DNA of 36,364 nt, taken from the NCBI GenBank assembly GCA_947625255.1, contig CANQNT010000035.1:1-36364 (forward strand), given 5' to 3'. The stretch comes from an uncultured Acetatifactor sp. (GTDB lineage Bacteria; Bacillota; Clostridia; Lachnospirales; Lachnospiraceae). This document shows, piece by piece, positions 14,965 through 23,714 of this stretch. Position numbers and translations under genes: made by a program. A model generated the notes under the pieces. It was not told where the DNA came from. It saw only the letters and a list, made by a program, of their open reading frames with translations, and made no database searches. Every line of letters begins with the position of its first letter. Positions within the stretch are counted from its first letter, which is position 1.

Positions 14965-15697
14965 AAAACGGAACTTCAACCGGCTGAAAAGGCTGTTGGA
15001 AGAAATCGACGGCACATTCCGCATCGACGGGCCGTTGGCAAGCATTGTGGAGGCGGTGGAATGGCTACAGGCACATCCTGCCCCGGAGCTTATATTCGCT
15101 GACATCCGCCTGTCCGACGGCCTGAGTTTCGACGTGCTGCGCCGGACGGCAGTGCCCTCGCCTGTCATCTTCACCACCGCTTACGACGAGTATGCCATCC
15201 AGGCCTTCAAATACAACAGTTTCGATTATCTGCTGAAACCCGTCAAGGCCGACGAGCTTGCCGCCGCCATGGAAAAAGTGCGCCGCGCAAGTTCCCCGCA
15301 GACAAACGGCGAAGAGGTGCGCCAGCTATTGGAATATATGCGGCAAAGCAATTACCGTTATCGCGAGCGTTTTCTTCTGCCTTACCGCGACGGCTATATT
15401 TCCGTGCAGGTGAAAGATATCAGCCACATCGCTTTGGACGAACGCAATACGCTCCTTTGCCTGAACAACGGCACGTCCGAGACCGTGCCTTATTCTCTCG
15501 ACGAGCTGGAATCCCAGCTCAACCCCGATGTCTTTTTCCGCGCCAACCGCCAGTACCTCATCCATATAGACAGTATCTTGAGTATCAATAACTGGTTCAA
15601 CTCCCGACTGAAGATTCGTTTGAAGAAGTATCCCGATGTGGAAATCATCGTAAGCCGGGAAAGGGCGGCGGAGCTGAAAGGATGGTTAGACAGATAA
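14939..15697 (+). CDS. LytTR-family response regulator
   Basis: A 252-aa regulator. The receiver domain spans 1-120, with acidic pair Glu7-Asp8, phosphoacceptor Asp55 (LIFADIRLSDG), the Thr-Thr near 84 (VIFTTAYDEYA) and Lys in LLKPVKADE. The LytTR DNA-binding domain spans about 145-252 (DISHIALDERNTLLCL, FFRANRQYLIHIDSI, LKIRLKKYPDVEIIVSRERAAEL). All key residues are present. Its cognate kinase next door is truncated, so phosphorylation would need another kinase or small phosphodonors. The targets are unknown; no LytTR direct repeat was identified nearby. Confidence 0.9.
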   Translation: MHILIIEDEKRNFNRLKRLLEEIDGTFRIDGPLASIVEAVEWLQAHPAPELIFADIRLSDGLSFDVLRRTAVPSPVIFTTAYDEYAIQAFKYNSFDYLLKPVKADELAAAMEKVRRASSPQTNGEEVRQLLEYMRQSNYRYRERFLLPYRDGYISVQVKDISHIALDERNTLLCLNNGTSETVPYSLDELESQLNPDVFFRANRQYLIHIDSILSINNWFNSRLKIRLKKYPDVEIIVSRERAAELKGWLDR

Positions 15698-15701
15698 GCT
15701 T

Positions 15702-16286
15702 ATGAATACACCTATATTGGAAACCTCCCGCCTGATACTGCGGAAGTTCACGGAAAGAGACATGGAAGCCCTCTTCCTGATACTCAAAGACGAAGAAGCC
15801 AATAAATTCCTGCCTTGGTATCCGGTGAAAGACCTCGAAGAAACCCGGCGGTTTTATCAGGAAAGGTATGCGGCGAAATACGGACAGCCGCAAGCCTACG
15901 CCTATGCCATCTGCCTGAAAACGGACAATTTCCCGATAGGCTACGTGAAAGTCGATATGGAGGAACACCACGATTTCGGCTACGGGCTCCGCAAGGAGTT
16001 CTGGCATCGGGGGATTGCCACTGAAGCGGGCGGAGCCGTCATCGCCCAAGTGAGGAAAGACGGTCTGCCCTACATCACCGCCACGCACGACAGGAACAAC
16101 CCGAGAAGCGGAAACGTGATGCGGAAGCTCGGCATGACGTACCGTTACTCATACGAAGAACTGTGGCAACCCAAGAACTTCCCCGTGATATTCAGAATGT
16201 ACCAGTTAAACCTGAATGGCGACAACGAGTTCGTGTACAGGAAATATTGGGACGAGGCAACCAATCATTTCGTAGAAGACTTGTAG
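15702..16286 (+). CDS. GNAT-family N-acetyltransferase (RimJ/RimL type)
   Basis: A 194-aa protein of the GNAT fold, RimJ/RimL-like: the N-terminal ETSRLILRKFTERDMEAL signature, then FGYGLRKEFWHRGIATEA, which carries the acetyl-CoA pyrophosphate loop (R/Q-x-x-G-x-G/A form: HRGIAT), and the C-terminal NPRSGNVMRKLGMTYRY motif. The substrate is unknown; relatives acetylate ribosomal proteins, antibiotics or small amines. It starts 4 nt after the LytTR regulator and so belongs to the same inserted block. Confidence 0.88.
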   Translation: MNTPILETSRLILRKFTERDMEALFLILKDEEANKFLPWYPVKDLEETRRFYQERYAAKYGQPQAYAYAICLKTDNFPIGYVKVDMEEHHDFGYGLRKEFWHRGIATEAGGAVIAQVRKDGLPYITATHDRNNPRSGNVMRKLGMTYRYSYEELWQPKNFPVIFRMYQLNLNGDNEFVYRKYWDEATNHFVEDL

Positions 16287-16299
16287 CCGGACACGAAGC

Positions 16300-16340
16300 C
16301 TGTTGTTCCGGCGGGACAAGCCATTGCTTTTTGTATGTTT
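16300..16340 (+). terminator. Weak terminator-like hairpin after the GNAT gene
   Basis: TTGTTCC-GGC-GGGACAA forms a 7-bp stem with one G-U pair, followed after a few bases by GCTTTTTG. It lies just after the acetyltransferase stop and may end that transcript. The T run is short and displaced. Confidence 0.4.
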
Positions 16341-16344
16341 ATTC

Positions 16345-17289
16345 TGTATAACAAGGGGGCTGGCATCCAATCCACACCAACCCCACTCTTTTTTATCTAT
16401 CGCCGCATAGGCATAAAGCGAAATATTGCTCCTGTTTCCGCTCAGATTAAATGATGTCCAGCTTCATACCGACGGGTCATACTGGGTTGCTCGCCTCACG
16501 GGAAACACCGTCAGGCTTGCCCGTAGCAGTCCCAACAACAAAACAAGATGAACAGTCCGACCGTGCAGAGAGAAACGGAGATAATGACGTGAAATATCAG
16601 TAGTTTGTTCAATATTGAGATATGCCGCCGAGAACAGCGTTTCGGAAGCGAAAATATTTTGATTCATACCGTGCGAAAATTTTATTTTTTTGATTATTCA
16701 ATATATTCACCACGAACAGCTACACCTCGCTTTTCAGCCAAGTGTAGACATCAGTATAAACCATGAAAAACAAACTGCTAAATCAGAATCCGTCTCATCC
16801 CGAAAATATAATGCTCGCAGGCATTGTCCCAGTTCGGGCTACGGGAAGAGTCATGCACGAGGGTACAACAATAGGTCAGGTTGTTCATGCGGCAAATGAG
16901 ATACCGCTGTAAAGTTCGGAGAAGATGGGCCGTTTCCACGGATATGTACCGAAGATGCACCCCATTTACCTATGCGCCGGCACGGCAAGCCACATCGGGG
17001 ATTTCTCCGACTATGCCTGTTATGTCGCTGTCCTTTTTTTGCCGGATAGAGTTTCTGTCATGAAATTGCAGAAAAGAGGCGTTGTCCGTATTTCGGACAC
17101 AACATTCCTGCGCAGCCGCCACACCGGCCGCCGGAACATGCTGCGCACCGGAACTGCATACCAAAGCCGTCAGTACCAACGATAGAACAACAACGGACCC
17201 TTTTATGCTTTAATTTTACTTTCCATAGGGTAAGCATAGCCCCCCTTTCTTACCATTTCCATAAAATAATTAACAAAAATAAACGAGAA
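16345..17289. other. Degenerate stretch with gene remnants
   Basis: No intact longer gene is visible. Pieces that look protein-like are broken. On the minus strand, a signal-peptide-like segment (KGSVVVLSLVLTALVCSSGAQ) begins about 17.2 kb, but ATA stands where an ATG would be expected, and the frame then stops at about 16.97 kb. Another minus-strand hydrophobic piece (LLIFHVIISVSLCTVGLFIL) lies near 16.5-16.6 kb. This fits decay of one or two small secreted-protein genes, but no parent family was recognised. Confidence 0.4.
16763..16912 (+). CDS. Possible 49-aa protein
   Basis: A 49-codon frame starting MKNKLLNQNPSHPENIMLAG and ending HAANEIPL. The composition is protein-like, but there is no clear ribosome binding site, no relative is recognised, and it lies in an otherwise degenerate stretch. 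It could be the truncated start of a larger gene. Confidence 0.3.
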   Translation: MKNKLLNQNPSHPENIMLAGIVPVRATGRVMHEGTTIGQVVHAANEIPL

Positions 17290-18006
17290 TTATCTGTATT
17301 TTTCATCTGCAAGACTTAATGAGGAAGTTTCTCTGGATTCGGCCAGTGCCGCCACGCACTCTTCGCGTATGGACTTGATGTAATCCAGTACCATTAACGG
17401 ATCGACACTTTTGCCGTCGAGCTTGCAGGAAATATGCAGGTGTTCACCGGTGCTGCGTCCTGTAGAACCGGTAATGCCGACGACATCCCTCGGCCCGATA
17501 GCAGCCCCTTTCCGGGTAAGGATACGCGACAGGTGGCAATAGCTGACCGTGTAGTTTCCATGCCGGAGGGTTACATACTTGCCGGAGGATTTGTCCTGCC
17601 CGACTTTCACTACCACTCCCGCCATCATGGCCATTACCTCGTCGCCCCGCGCATGGAGGTCGATTCCGTTGTGAAACTTTCTTTTTCCGGTAAAAGGGTC
17701 TTTCCGATACCCATAAAGCGAGTTGATTTTCATCCGGCGCAGCGGATAGCTTACGCTAAGATAGCGTTCTATCCATACGTGCTTGCAGGTGTCGGCAGAC
17801 AATGCCGGGGCAGCGTCTCCTGACGGTGGTAAGGTGTCTTGGACGGAAAGCGTGTATCCGGGCAAGGTTACCGCATTATCCCTACCGGCAGAAACGACTT
17901 CAACCCTGTATCGGAACGGCACGGTCGAAACCGTATTGAATTGTGCTTGAACGGGGCCTGCGACACTTGCAGCACCCGCCATCAAAAACAGTAGTTTCTT
18001 TCTCAT
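17290..18006 (-). CDS. Secreted M23-family metallopeptidase
   Basis: A 238-aa protein. The start at 18006 gives a clean signal peptide (MRKKLLFLMAGAASVAGPVQAQ); the longer frame upstream overlaps the promoter region and lacks a signal. The M23 (LytM) domain lies at about 110-220 with both zinc motifs: HNGID (HxxxD) and EHLHI (HxH), plus the KVGQDKSSGKYVTLRHGN strand and YCHLS. It should cleave peptide cross-links in peptidoglycan, probably to open the wall for the transfer apparatus. It is transcribed away from the plus-strand operon; a TATATTTG box at 18011-18018 is very close to the ATG, so its use is uncertain. Confidence 0.88.
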   Translation of the reverse strand: MRKKLLFLMAGAASVAGPVQAQFNTVSTVPFRYRVEVVSAGRDNAVTLPGYTLSVQDTLPPSGDAAPALSADTCKHVWIERYLSVSYPLRRMKINSLYGYRKDPFTGKRKFHNGIDLHARGDEVMAMMAGVVVKVGQDKSSGKYVTLRHGNYTVSYCHLSRILTRKGAAIGPRDVVGITGSTGRSTGEHLHISCKLDGKSVDPLMVLDYIKSIREECVAALAESRETSSLSLADEKYR

Positions 18007-18186
18007 GCGGCAAATATAACCAGCTCTGCCCAAGATGTCCCGTTTCCACGACCTTTTTCGACCAAAGTACAACAAAAAAAGCATTCAGAGTATGAATTTA
18101 TGTGTAAAATCATACTTTGAACATAAAAATAAACACTCTTAATACACTAATATTATTCTATTATATACAGCGAAATGAAAAGAATC

Positions 18187-18194
18187 TATCTTTG
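18187..18194 (+). promoter_or_regulatory. Promoter -7 box of the plus-strand operon
   Basis: TATCTTTG matches the Bacteroidetes TAnnTTTG box perfectly, 30 nt upstream of the first gene of the long operon. The upstream sequence is very AT-rich but shows no good -33 TTTG. It lies in the 218-bp gap between the divergent M23 gene and the operon. Confidence 0.7.
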
Positions 18195-18224
18195 CAAAGT
18201 ATAATTCAAAATACAAAATCAATT

Positions 18225-18983
18225 ATGAATAAAGTACGATTTGAACTAATTGAATTGCCCTATCCGACACTGGCCCGATTCGGGCTTACACAGGAGATGA
18301 TCGAGGACTTGCCGATGCGTGTCCTTGATGAGATTTGCGACGGTCGACACTCTCCCGTGCTTCCGGTGCGTGTCCGTGACGAGAAAGGAGAACTGATAGA
18401 GAGCCGCAGCCGCTTCGCCCTTGTCCGCAGGGACGACGGCCGACCGGACGTGGTGTTCTATCCCGTTCTGGAATCCTCGCCGCTGGAACGCTATGACGAG
18501 GCGCAACAGAAACAGCTTCTTGACGGCAAAGCCATCATTGCGGACGTGGAGACGGCGGACGGGCGGCACAGCAAGGCATTCGTGCAGATAGACGAGGGAA
18601 CGAAGCAAGTGATGTATGTTCCCACGCCGATTATCGGGCGCAACCTGCAAGTGCTGGCCGAAATAATGCATCTCGGTCCGGTAGAGGTAAACGGAATGCA
18701 GAACGGCGAACCGCTGACGCTGGTCGTAGACGACGAACCCGTCACAGTGGGTATCGACCTGCACGACAAGACCGGCATCCGCTTCTGTTCGGGCGACAGC
18801 CAAAAATGGAAAGAACAACCCAAACGCGAGTGGGACAAATACACTTTCGGCGTGTACGGCTGCTGGGTGATGGACGACGACGGCAATCTCGACTACGTTC
18901 CCGAAGAGGAATATACCGAGGAACTGTGGAACGAACAGAAGAAAAGCGCCGAGCGTAACCGTGCGGCGGGACTTCACAAATAA
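18225..18983 (+). CDS. DUF4099/DUF3945-type protein
   Basis: A 252-aa acidic soluble protein. The start at 18225 gives MNKVRFELIELPYPTLARFG, the usual DUF4099 beginning (LTQEMIEDLPMRVLDEICDGRHSPVLPV), and lies downstream of the promoter; the open upstream frame is AT-rich leader. Residues about 125-230 resemble DUF3945-type segments (KAIIADVETADGRHSKAFVQID, YVPTPIIGRNLQVLAEIMHL, QNGEPLTLVVDDEPVTVGIDL). The tail is rich in Glu and Trp. Such proteins are common on Bacteroidales conjugative elements, often next to topoisomerase or primase genes; the function is not established. First gene of the operon. Confidence 0.8.
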   Translation: MNKVRFELIELPYPTLARFGLTQEMIEDLPMRVLDEICDGRHSPVLPVRVRDEKGELIESRSRFALVRRDDGRPDVVFYPVLESSPLERYDEAQQKQLLDGKAIIADVETADGRHSKAFVQIDEGTKQVMYVPTPIIGRNLQVLAEIMHLGPVEVNGMQNGEPLTLVVDDEPVTVGIDLHDKTGIRFCSGDSQKWKEQPKREWDKYTFGVYGCWVMDDDGNLDYVPEEEYTEELWNEQKKSAERNRAAGLHK

Positions 18984-19003
18984 CATCTTAACATTCATCA
19001 AAT

Positions 19004-19228
19004 ATGGCAGAACACCAATATTATCCCGAAGAGGTACTTATCGAGAAGATGGAGCGCGGCCAGTACGGCTGGCTTGACTATGTGAATCATTTCTCACCCG
19101 AATGGCAGGAGGAATATACCCGCTATTGCAAGGAGCACGGTCTCATGGTGGGCAATGAATCGGCCGCCGAGTTCGTCCACTACAAGGACGAACAACTGGA
19201 AGCGGCGATGGAGAGCGGAGACGCATAA
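19004..19228 (+). CDS. Small hypothetical protein
   Basis: A 74-aa acidic protein with many aromatic residues in the first half (HQYYPEEVLIEKMERGQYGWLDYVNHFSPEWQEEY) and an acidic helical tail (YKDEQLEAAMESGDA). It is predicted soluble. It starts 20 nt after the DUF4099-like gene and ends 24 nt before the next, so it is part of the operon. No family is recognised. Confidence 0.75.
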   Translation: MAEHQYYPEEVLIEKMERGQYGWLDYVNHFSPEWQEEYTRYCKEHGLMVGNESAAEFVHYKDEQLEAAMESGDA

Positions 19229-19252
19229 CGGAAACCTTTTTAACAACGGATT

Positions 19253-20827
19253 ATGGCGATACGAAAGAATACCAACCCCCGAATGATGGACCTGCAACCC
19301 GAAATGCAGGACATATTGAGGCGTAACGGTATGCAGGCCCACGTGGTCAGTGACGGCACGGGCTACCGGCTCGTGGTACAGGGCCACGACTCGCCGCTGC
19401 TGACCTACGACCTTACCGAGCGTCAGATGTTGGCCCTGACGGACTGGGGGACAAACTCGGCCAACAAGAAAGCCTACAACGTGTTCACGAGCATTGTAGG
19501 GAAAGACTTTTATATGCCCAAGAACTTCGTCCATACCCGTAACGCCAACGGCCGTGTCGCTATGGGATTGCACGGCTACCGTATCGGTATGGGCGAATAC
19601 GGACGTGTGGGACGGCTGGGTATGCCGCCTCCGTTCCTCGGTTGGACGCCACGCCACCAGTGGGGTTTCCATCTGCGGCGGGTCGGCGGACAGCTGTTCT
19701 ATCCGGGACCACCCATTGTCCCTGAACGGTGGGACGGGCGCATGAAGCCGGGCGAATTGCAATCGGGCGGCTACGGATTTTATTACAAGTACAAGGACGG
19801 GCAGCCTATACAGTCCGCACGACAGACCGATGTCCTGCAGGACTTGCAAACGGTCATCACGCCGATAGTCAGCCGTCCGCGCAGTACAGAACCGGCCCGT
19901 ACCTACAAGGAGTTGATTGCTTCTCCGGTCTATTTTTCCAACGAGAAATGGCAGGAGTGTCTTGCCTCCCACGGTCTTATCGTCGATAAGGAGGCACGGA
20001 CCCTGACCGTACAGTCCGAAAAGGTGGCCGCCGATATGGTCTATGACCTGACGAAAGAAGAAACGGCCGTCCTGACCTCCAACTCCATCGAGGAACAACC
20101 TGTCGAGAAACGACTGGAAGTCCTGAACGGGGTAATCAGGGCGGATTTCGCCGACAAGGTAACAATGGCGGATCTCGACAGCGAGCGGCGTATCGCCCTC
20201 GGCTTGCACCCCGAAGTGCAGGAGGAACTGACGCAACGCCAGCAACAGGAGCAGGAAATCCTCTCCCCTCTGGAAAACCAGCTCCGGCAGGAGATGCCGT
20301 ATGGCGCAACCGCTTCCGTCGATGGACGGGATATTTCCGTGCTCGACGAGCGCAAGGGCTGGTATCGGGAAGAACGGCACGGCAGGGAGGTCGAGGTCGG
20401 CGAAATAGCCGTACATCCATCCCCCATAGAGGGCAAGTACAAGATGACGGCCGTCATCGACGGGCAAGTCATCACTCACGAGATCAGCCAGAAGGATTAC
20501 GATAAATTCCTTGCGGTCGATGACTACCATCGCATGAAAATCTTTTCGAAGATATTCAGCGAGGTGGACATGAAGATGCGGCCGGAAGCGCAGCGCAGTC
20601 TCGGCGTGAAAATTTTCGCCGCCCTCACAGCGGGAACGGTCATCACGGCGGGCGTCGTCCACGGCTTGCGGCATCATCATCACGGTCCGGAGTTCTACGG
20701 CGAGCGTTTCGGTGGCCCGCCACACCCGTATTTCAAACCCGGTGTCGATACGCCGAGAGACGTGGCCATACGCAATTTCGAGGCACAGATGAATCAGGAT
20801 ATTAACGATATGAGAAGAGGGAGATAA
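19253..20827 (+). CDS. Operon protein with internal duplication and C-terminal membrane segment
   Basis: A 524-aa protein. Two segments look like diverged copies of one domain: about residues 18-107 (NGMQAHVVSDGTG...VVQ...YDLTERQMLALT...IVGKDF...MGLHG) and about 222-320 (HGLIVDKEARTLTVQ...YDLTKEETAVLT...VIRADF...ALGLHP). A third region (about 340-430) is charged with short beta strands. Near the end, VKIFAALTAGTVITAGVVHGL is a likely membrane helix followed by HHHH and a Pro/Gly-rich tail. It probably sits at the inner membrane with most of the chain in the cytoplasm. No enzyme motif is seen. It lies 8 nt before the first Toprim gene. Confidence 0.7.
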   Translation: MAIRKNTNPRMMDLQPEMQDILRRNGMQAHVVSDGTGYRLVVQGHDSPLLTYDLTERQMLALTDWGTNSANKKAYNVFTSIVGKDFYMPKNFVHTRNANGRVAMGLHGYRIGMGEYGRVGRLGMPPPFLGWTPRHQWGFHLRRVGGQLFYPGPPIVPERWDGRMKPGELQSGGYGFYYKYKDGQPIQSARQTDVLQDLQTVITPIVSRPRSTEPARTYKELIASPVYFSNEKWQECLASHGLIVDKEARTLTVQSEKVAADMVYDLTKEETAVLTSNSIEEQPVEKRLEVLNGVIRADFADKVTMADLDSERRIALGLHPEVQEELTQRQQQEQEILSPLENQLRQEMPYGATASVDGRDISVLDERKGWYREERHGREVEVGEIAVHPSPIEGKYKMTAVIDGQVITHEISQKDYDKFLAVDDYHRMKIFSKIFSEVDMKMRPEAQRSLGVKIFAALTAGTVITAGVVHGLRHHHHGPEFYGERFGGPPHPYFKPGVDTPRDVAIRNFEAQMNQDINDMRRGR

Positions 20828-20835
20828 AGACAACT

Positions 20836-22284
20836 ATGAGAGAAGGAGACCTTACCTACGACGACTTCCTGCAAAGGCTGAACATTCAGGACGTGCTGAT
20901 TGACGCGGGCTACCACCTGAACCGGCGCGACGGCCTGCGCTATCCCTCGTATGTTCGTATAGACAGCGAGGGACGGCGTATCCGCGGCGACAAGTTCATC
21001 GTGACGCAACAGGGAAAATGCTGCTTCCAAGCCCAGCAGCAGAAAGTCTATAACATCATCTCGTTCATCAAGGAGCACCCGCAGTTCTTCACGGAATACC
21101 GTGTGGGCATGTCCCCCGACCGACTGGTGAACCTCGTGTGCAACCGGCTGCTGAACCATCCTATCGAGGACCGGACAACGCGGATTATACAGCCCAAGCG
21201 GGACATCCGCCCGTTCGACATCGCAAACTACGACCTGCACAAGTTCAACCCGCAGGACCGGGAGACACAGAAGAAGTTCTATCCTTATTTCAAGAGCCGG
21301 GGTATCGACCTCTACACGCAATATGCCTTCCACCGCCACTTCTGTCTGGCGACGAAACATCGTGAGGACGGTGCGGCATACACCAATCTCGCTTTTCCGC
21401 TGACCTTGCCCAAAGGCGACGGTACGGTCGTGGGCTTCGAAGAACGGGGACGTGCAAGAATGGACGGAAGCGGCAGCTACAAAGGCAAGGCCGAGGGCAG
21501 CAATTCGAGCGAGGGGCTGTGGATTGCCAGCCCTGCCAAGACCCCACTTGCGGAAGCCAAGCGTATCTATTGGTTCGAGAGTGCCTACGACGCAATGGCT
21601 TATTACCAGCTTAACCAGAAATGGGACAAGGAACTTAGAAAGGGAGTGTTCGTCTCTACTGGCGGAGCACCGAGCCAGCAACAGTTCAAAGCCATGATAG
21701 AGGCCACTCCACACGCTTACCACCATCTCTGCTTCGACGGGGACCGTGCCGGGCAGATCTTCGCCATCAACTTCGCGCTCACCCATGCGGGCAAGACATT
21801 CACCAGTAACGTGACGAAAGACGACAAACTGCTGGTCCGTATCAGTGGCGAGGAGAACCAAAACTACGAAGTAAAACTCGAACCCTTCGACTTTCACAGG
21901 ATAGTCGGCACGCTTTTACGTCCCAAAGAAATCTATCGGGAAGATGGTACGCTTGACTATCGGACAATCGGCGACGGATATTTGCAGGAGATGAGCATGG
22001 TGTGCCAAGATGAGTACGAGATGGCTCTTGCCGAGGGTTCGGCCAGTGAGGAAACGCTGGAGGGCATGAGACAAAATATCATGGCCATAGAGGATGCGAT
22101 CCGTAATCTTCCCGCTCCCGGCGAGGACAGCACCGACCTTATCGTGTACGAGCCCGCTGACAAAGGCTATAAGGACTGGAACGAACAGCTCTTGGCAAAA
22201 GCCAAGCTGCAAGAATCAGTTCACGAAGAGCCGGCCAGAAGAGAAGAACCCGAACAGGAACGGCAAGCACGTTTCCACCGATGA
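20836..22284 (+). CDS. DUF3991/Toprim-domain protein, active-site residues present
   Basis: A 482-aa primase-like protein. The N-terminal region (DDFLQRLNIQDVLIDAGY ... GDKFIVTQQGKCCF ... NIISFIKEHP) resembles the zinc-finger area of DnaG-type primases, but with only a CC pair. DUF3991 follows at about 120-210. The Toprim domain has Glu248 (WFESAYDA) and Asp301-Gly-Asp303 (CFDGDRAG), the expected metal-binding set. The tail is charged. It may take part in priming or nicking during transfer replication. The next gene is a diverged tandem duplicate. Confidence 0.85.
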   Translation: MREGDLTYDDFLQRLNIQDVLIDAGYHLNRRDGLRYPSYVRIDSEGRRIRGDKFIVTQQGKCCFQAQQQKVYNIISFIKEHPQFFTEYRVGMSPDRLVNLVCNRLLNHPIEDRTTRIIQPKRDIRPFDIANYDLHKFNPQDRETQKKFYPYFKSRGIDLYTQYAFHRHFCLATKHREDGAAYTNLAFPLTLPKGDGTVVGFEERGRARMDGSGSYKGKAEGSNSSEGLWIASPAKTPLAEAKRIYWFESAYDAMAYYQLNQKWDKELRKGVFVSTGGAPSQQQFKAMIEATPHAYHHLCFDGDRAGQIFAINFALTHAGKTFTSNVTKDDKLLVRISGEENQNYEVKLEPFDFHRIVGTLLRPKEIYREDGTLDYRTIGDGYLQEMSMVCQDEYEMALAEGSASEETLEGMRQNIMAIEDAIRNLPAPGEDSTDLIVYEPADKGYKDWNEQLLAKAKLQESVHEEPARREEPEQERQARFHR

Positions 22285-22325
22285 CAATGCGGCACACCCC
22301 ACATGAAACAACAAAAGAGAAGACA

Positions 22326-23714
22326 ATGAATGACAAAGAACTGACACATGACGATTTTTTGCAAAGGCTCGACATCCGGGATGTACTGCTCGATGCCGGT
22401 TATCGCCAGAACCGACGCTTCGGTTTGCGTCTCTCTTCGTTTATCCGCACGGACAGTGAGGGAAAGCGTATCCGGGGCGACAAGTTCGTCATCACACAGC
22501 ATGGGAAGTGCTGTTGCCAGCCACCCCGGCAGAAGGAATACAACGTCGTTTCGTTCATCAAGGAACACCCGCATCTTTTTGCAGAATACCATGAGGGCAT
22601 AAATCCGGATCGGCTGGTGGAACTCGTATGCTACCGCCTTCTGCATTACCCTATTCCCGAACAGGAAACCCGCACAGGACAACCCCAGCGGGACACCCGA
22701 CCGTTCGACATTGCGGACTACAACATTCAGAAGTTCGATCCGCAGGACAGGGGTACGCAGGAGAAGTTTGCACCCTATTTCGAGAAAAGGGGTATCGACC
22801 TCTGTACGCAGCAAACCTTTCACCGGGACTTCTGTCTGGCGACCCGACACAGCGAGGACGGTCAGAGGCGCACTTGCCTCGCCTTTCCGATGACGTTACC
22901 CGAAGATGCGGATAAGATCGTAGGATTCGAGAAGCGAGGACACGCCTACACGGACGGTAACTCCAGCTACGACGACATGACCGAGGGCAACCATTCGGGG
23001 GAAGGTGTATGGATTGCCAGTCCTGCCCGGACAGCTCTTTCGGAAGCCAAGCATATCTACTGGTTCGAGAGTGCCAGCGAGGCAATGGCCTACTACCAGC
23101 TTCATCAGGCGAAAAACCAAGAGCTACGAAAGGCGGTCTTCGTCTCAACGGGCGGCGAACCTACCGAGAAACAGATGCGAGGCGTGCTTGAGCTTACGAT
23201 CCCGGCCCGGCAGCATATCTGTTTCGACACCGGTCGGGAGGGGTGGAAGTTTGCCCAAACCCTGCAAAAGGAAATCTGCCGCACGATACGCTCCACCATC
23301 GAGGAGACACCGGAGCGGAAACCATATCTCGATTCCATACCGGACGGCAATGATCTGGACGAAGGAGAATTTTATCTGTTGCCCAAAGGCGGCTTGCAAG
23401 AGAGCTGCATACGATTCGATGCCGAACGGGAAGAAGCCATATCAATGAGTTCGAGCAGGTTGTGTGCCCCGGAAGATGTGCAGGACCAAATAGATACCAT
23501 GAGGAAGTGTTACCGTGAGTTCCGTGAGAAATTACAGGATTTTCTCGGTATCGACAAGGAGCATGATGTCGCCATTTCCCGTGAAATGCCGGACTGTCGC
23601 TATACAGGCTGGAATGAACAATTGCTGGCAGAGCAACAGCAAGAATCGGTCCGTGAAGAGTCGGTCAGAGAGGAAGAACCTGAACAAGAACGACAAACAC
23701 ATTTTCGCCGATGA
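22326..23714 (+). CDS. DUF3991/Toprim paralogue with altered active site
   Basis: A 462-aa tandem paralogue of the preceding gene, alignable without gaps from residue 1 through at least 306. Glu248 is kept (WFESASEA), but the metal-binding Asp303 is Gly (CFDTGREG at 299-306), so Toprim catalysis is probably lost. The start MNDKELTHDDFLQRL is chosen because it aligns with the first copy. The frame is open 15 codons further to an ATG overlapping the previous stop; those codons (MTMRHTP...) resemble the start of the PH-domain gene after this one (MTMQHSI...), a likely relic of the duplication. The tail is rich in Glu/Arg, like its partner. May act as a DNA-binding or regulatory partner. Confidence 0.82.
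   Translation: MNDKELTHDDFLQRLDIRDVLLDAGYRQNRRFGLRLSSFIRTDSEGKRIRGDKFVITQHGKCCCQPPRQKEYNVVSFIKEHPHLFAEYHEGINPDRLVELVCYRLLHYPIPEQETRTGQPQRDTRPFDIADYNIQKFDPQDRGTQEKFAPYFEKRGIDLCTQQTFHRDFCLATRHSEDGQRRTCLAFPMTLPEDADKIVGFEKRGHAYTDGNSSYDDMTEGNHSGEGVWIASPARTALSEAKHIYWFESASEAMAYYQLHQAKNQELRKAVFVSTGGEPTEKQMRGVLELTIPARQHICFDTGREGWKFAQTLQKEICRTIRSTIEETPERKPYLDSIPDGNDLDEGEFYLLPKGGLQESCIRFDAEREEAISMSSSRLCAPEDVQDQIDTMRKCYREFREKLQDFLGIDKEHDVAISREMPDCRYTGWNEQLLAEQQQESVREESVREEEPEQERQTHFRR

Noticed and set aside
19094..20833. 579-codon frame antisense to the 524-aa gene
   Set aside because: The plus-strand gene has operon spacing and protein-like repeats; the antisense frame is His/Arg/Val-rich, as expected from the codon structure of GC-rich genes.
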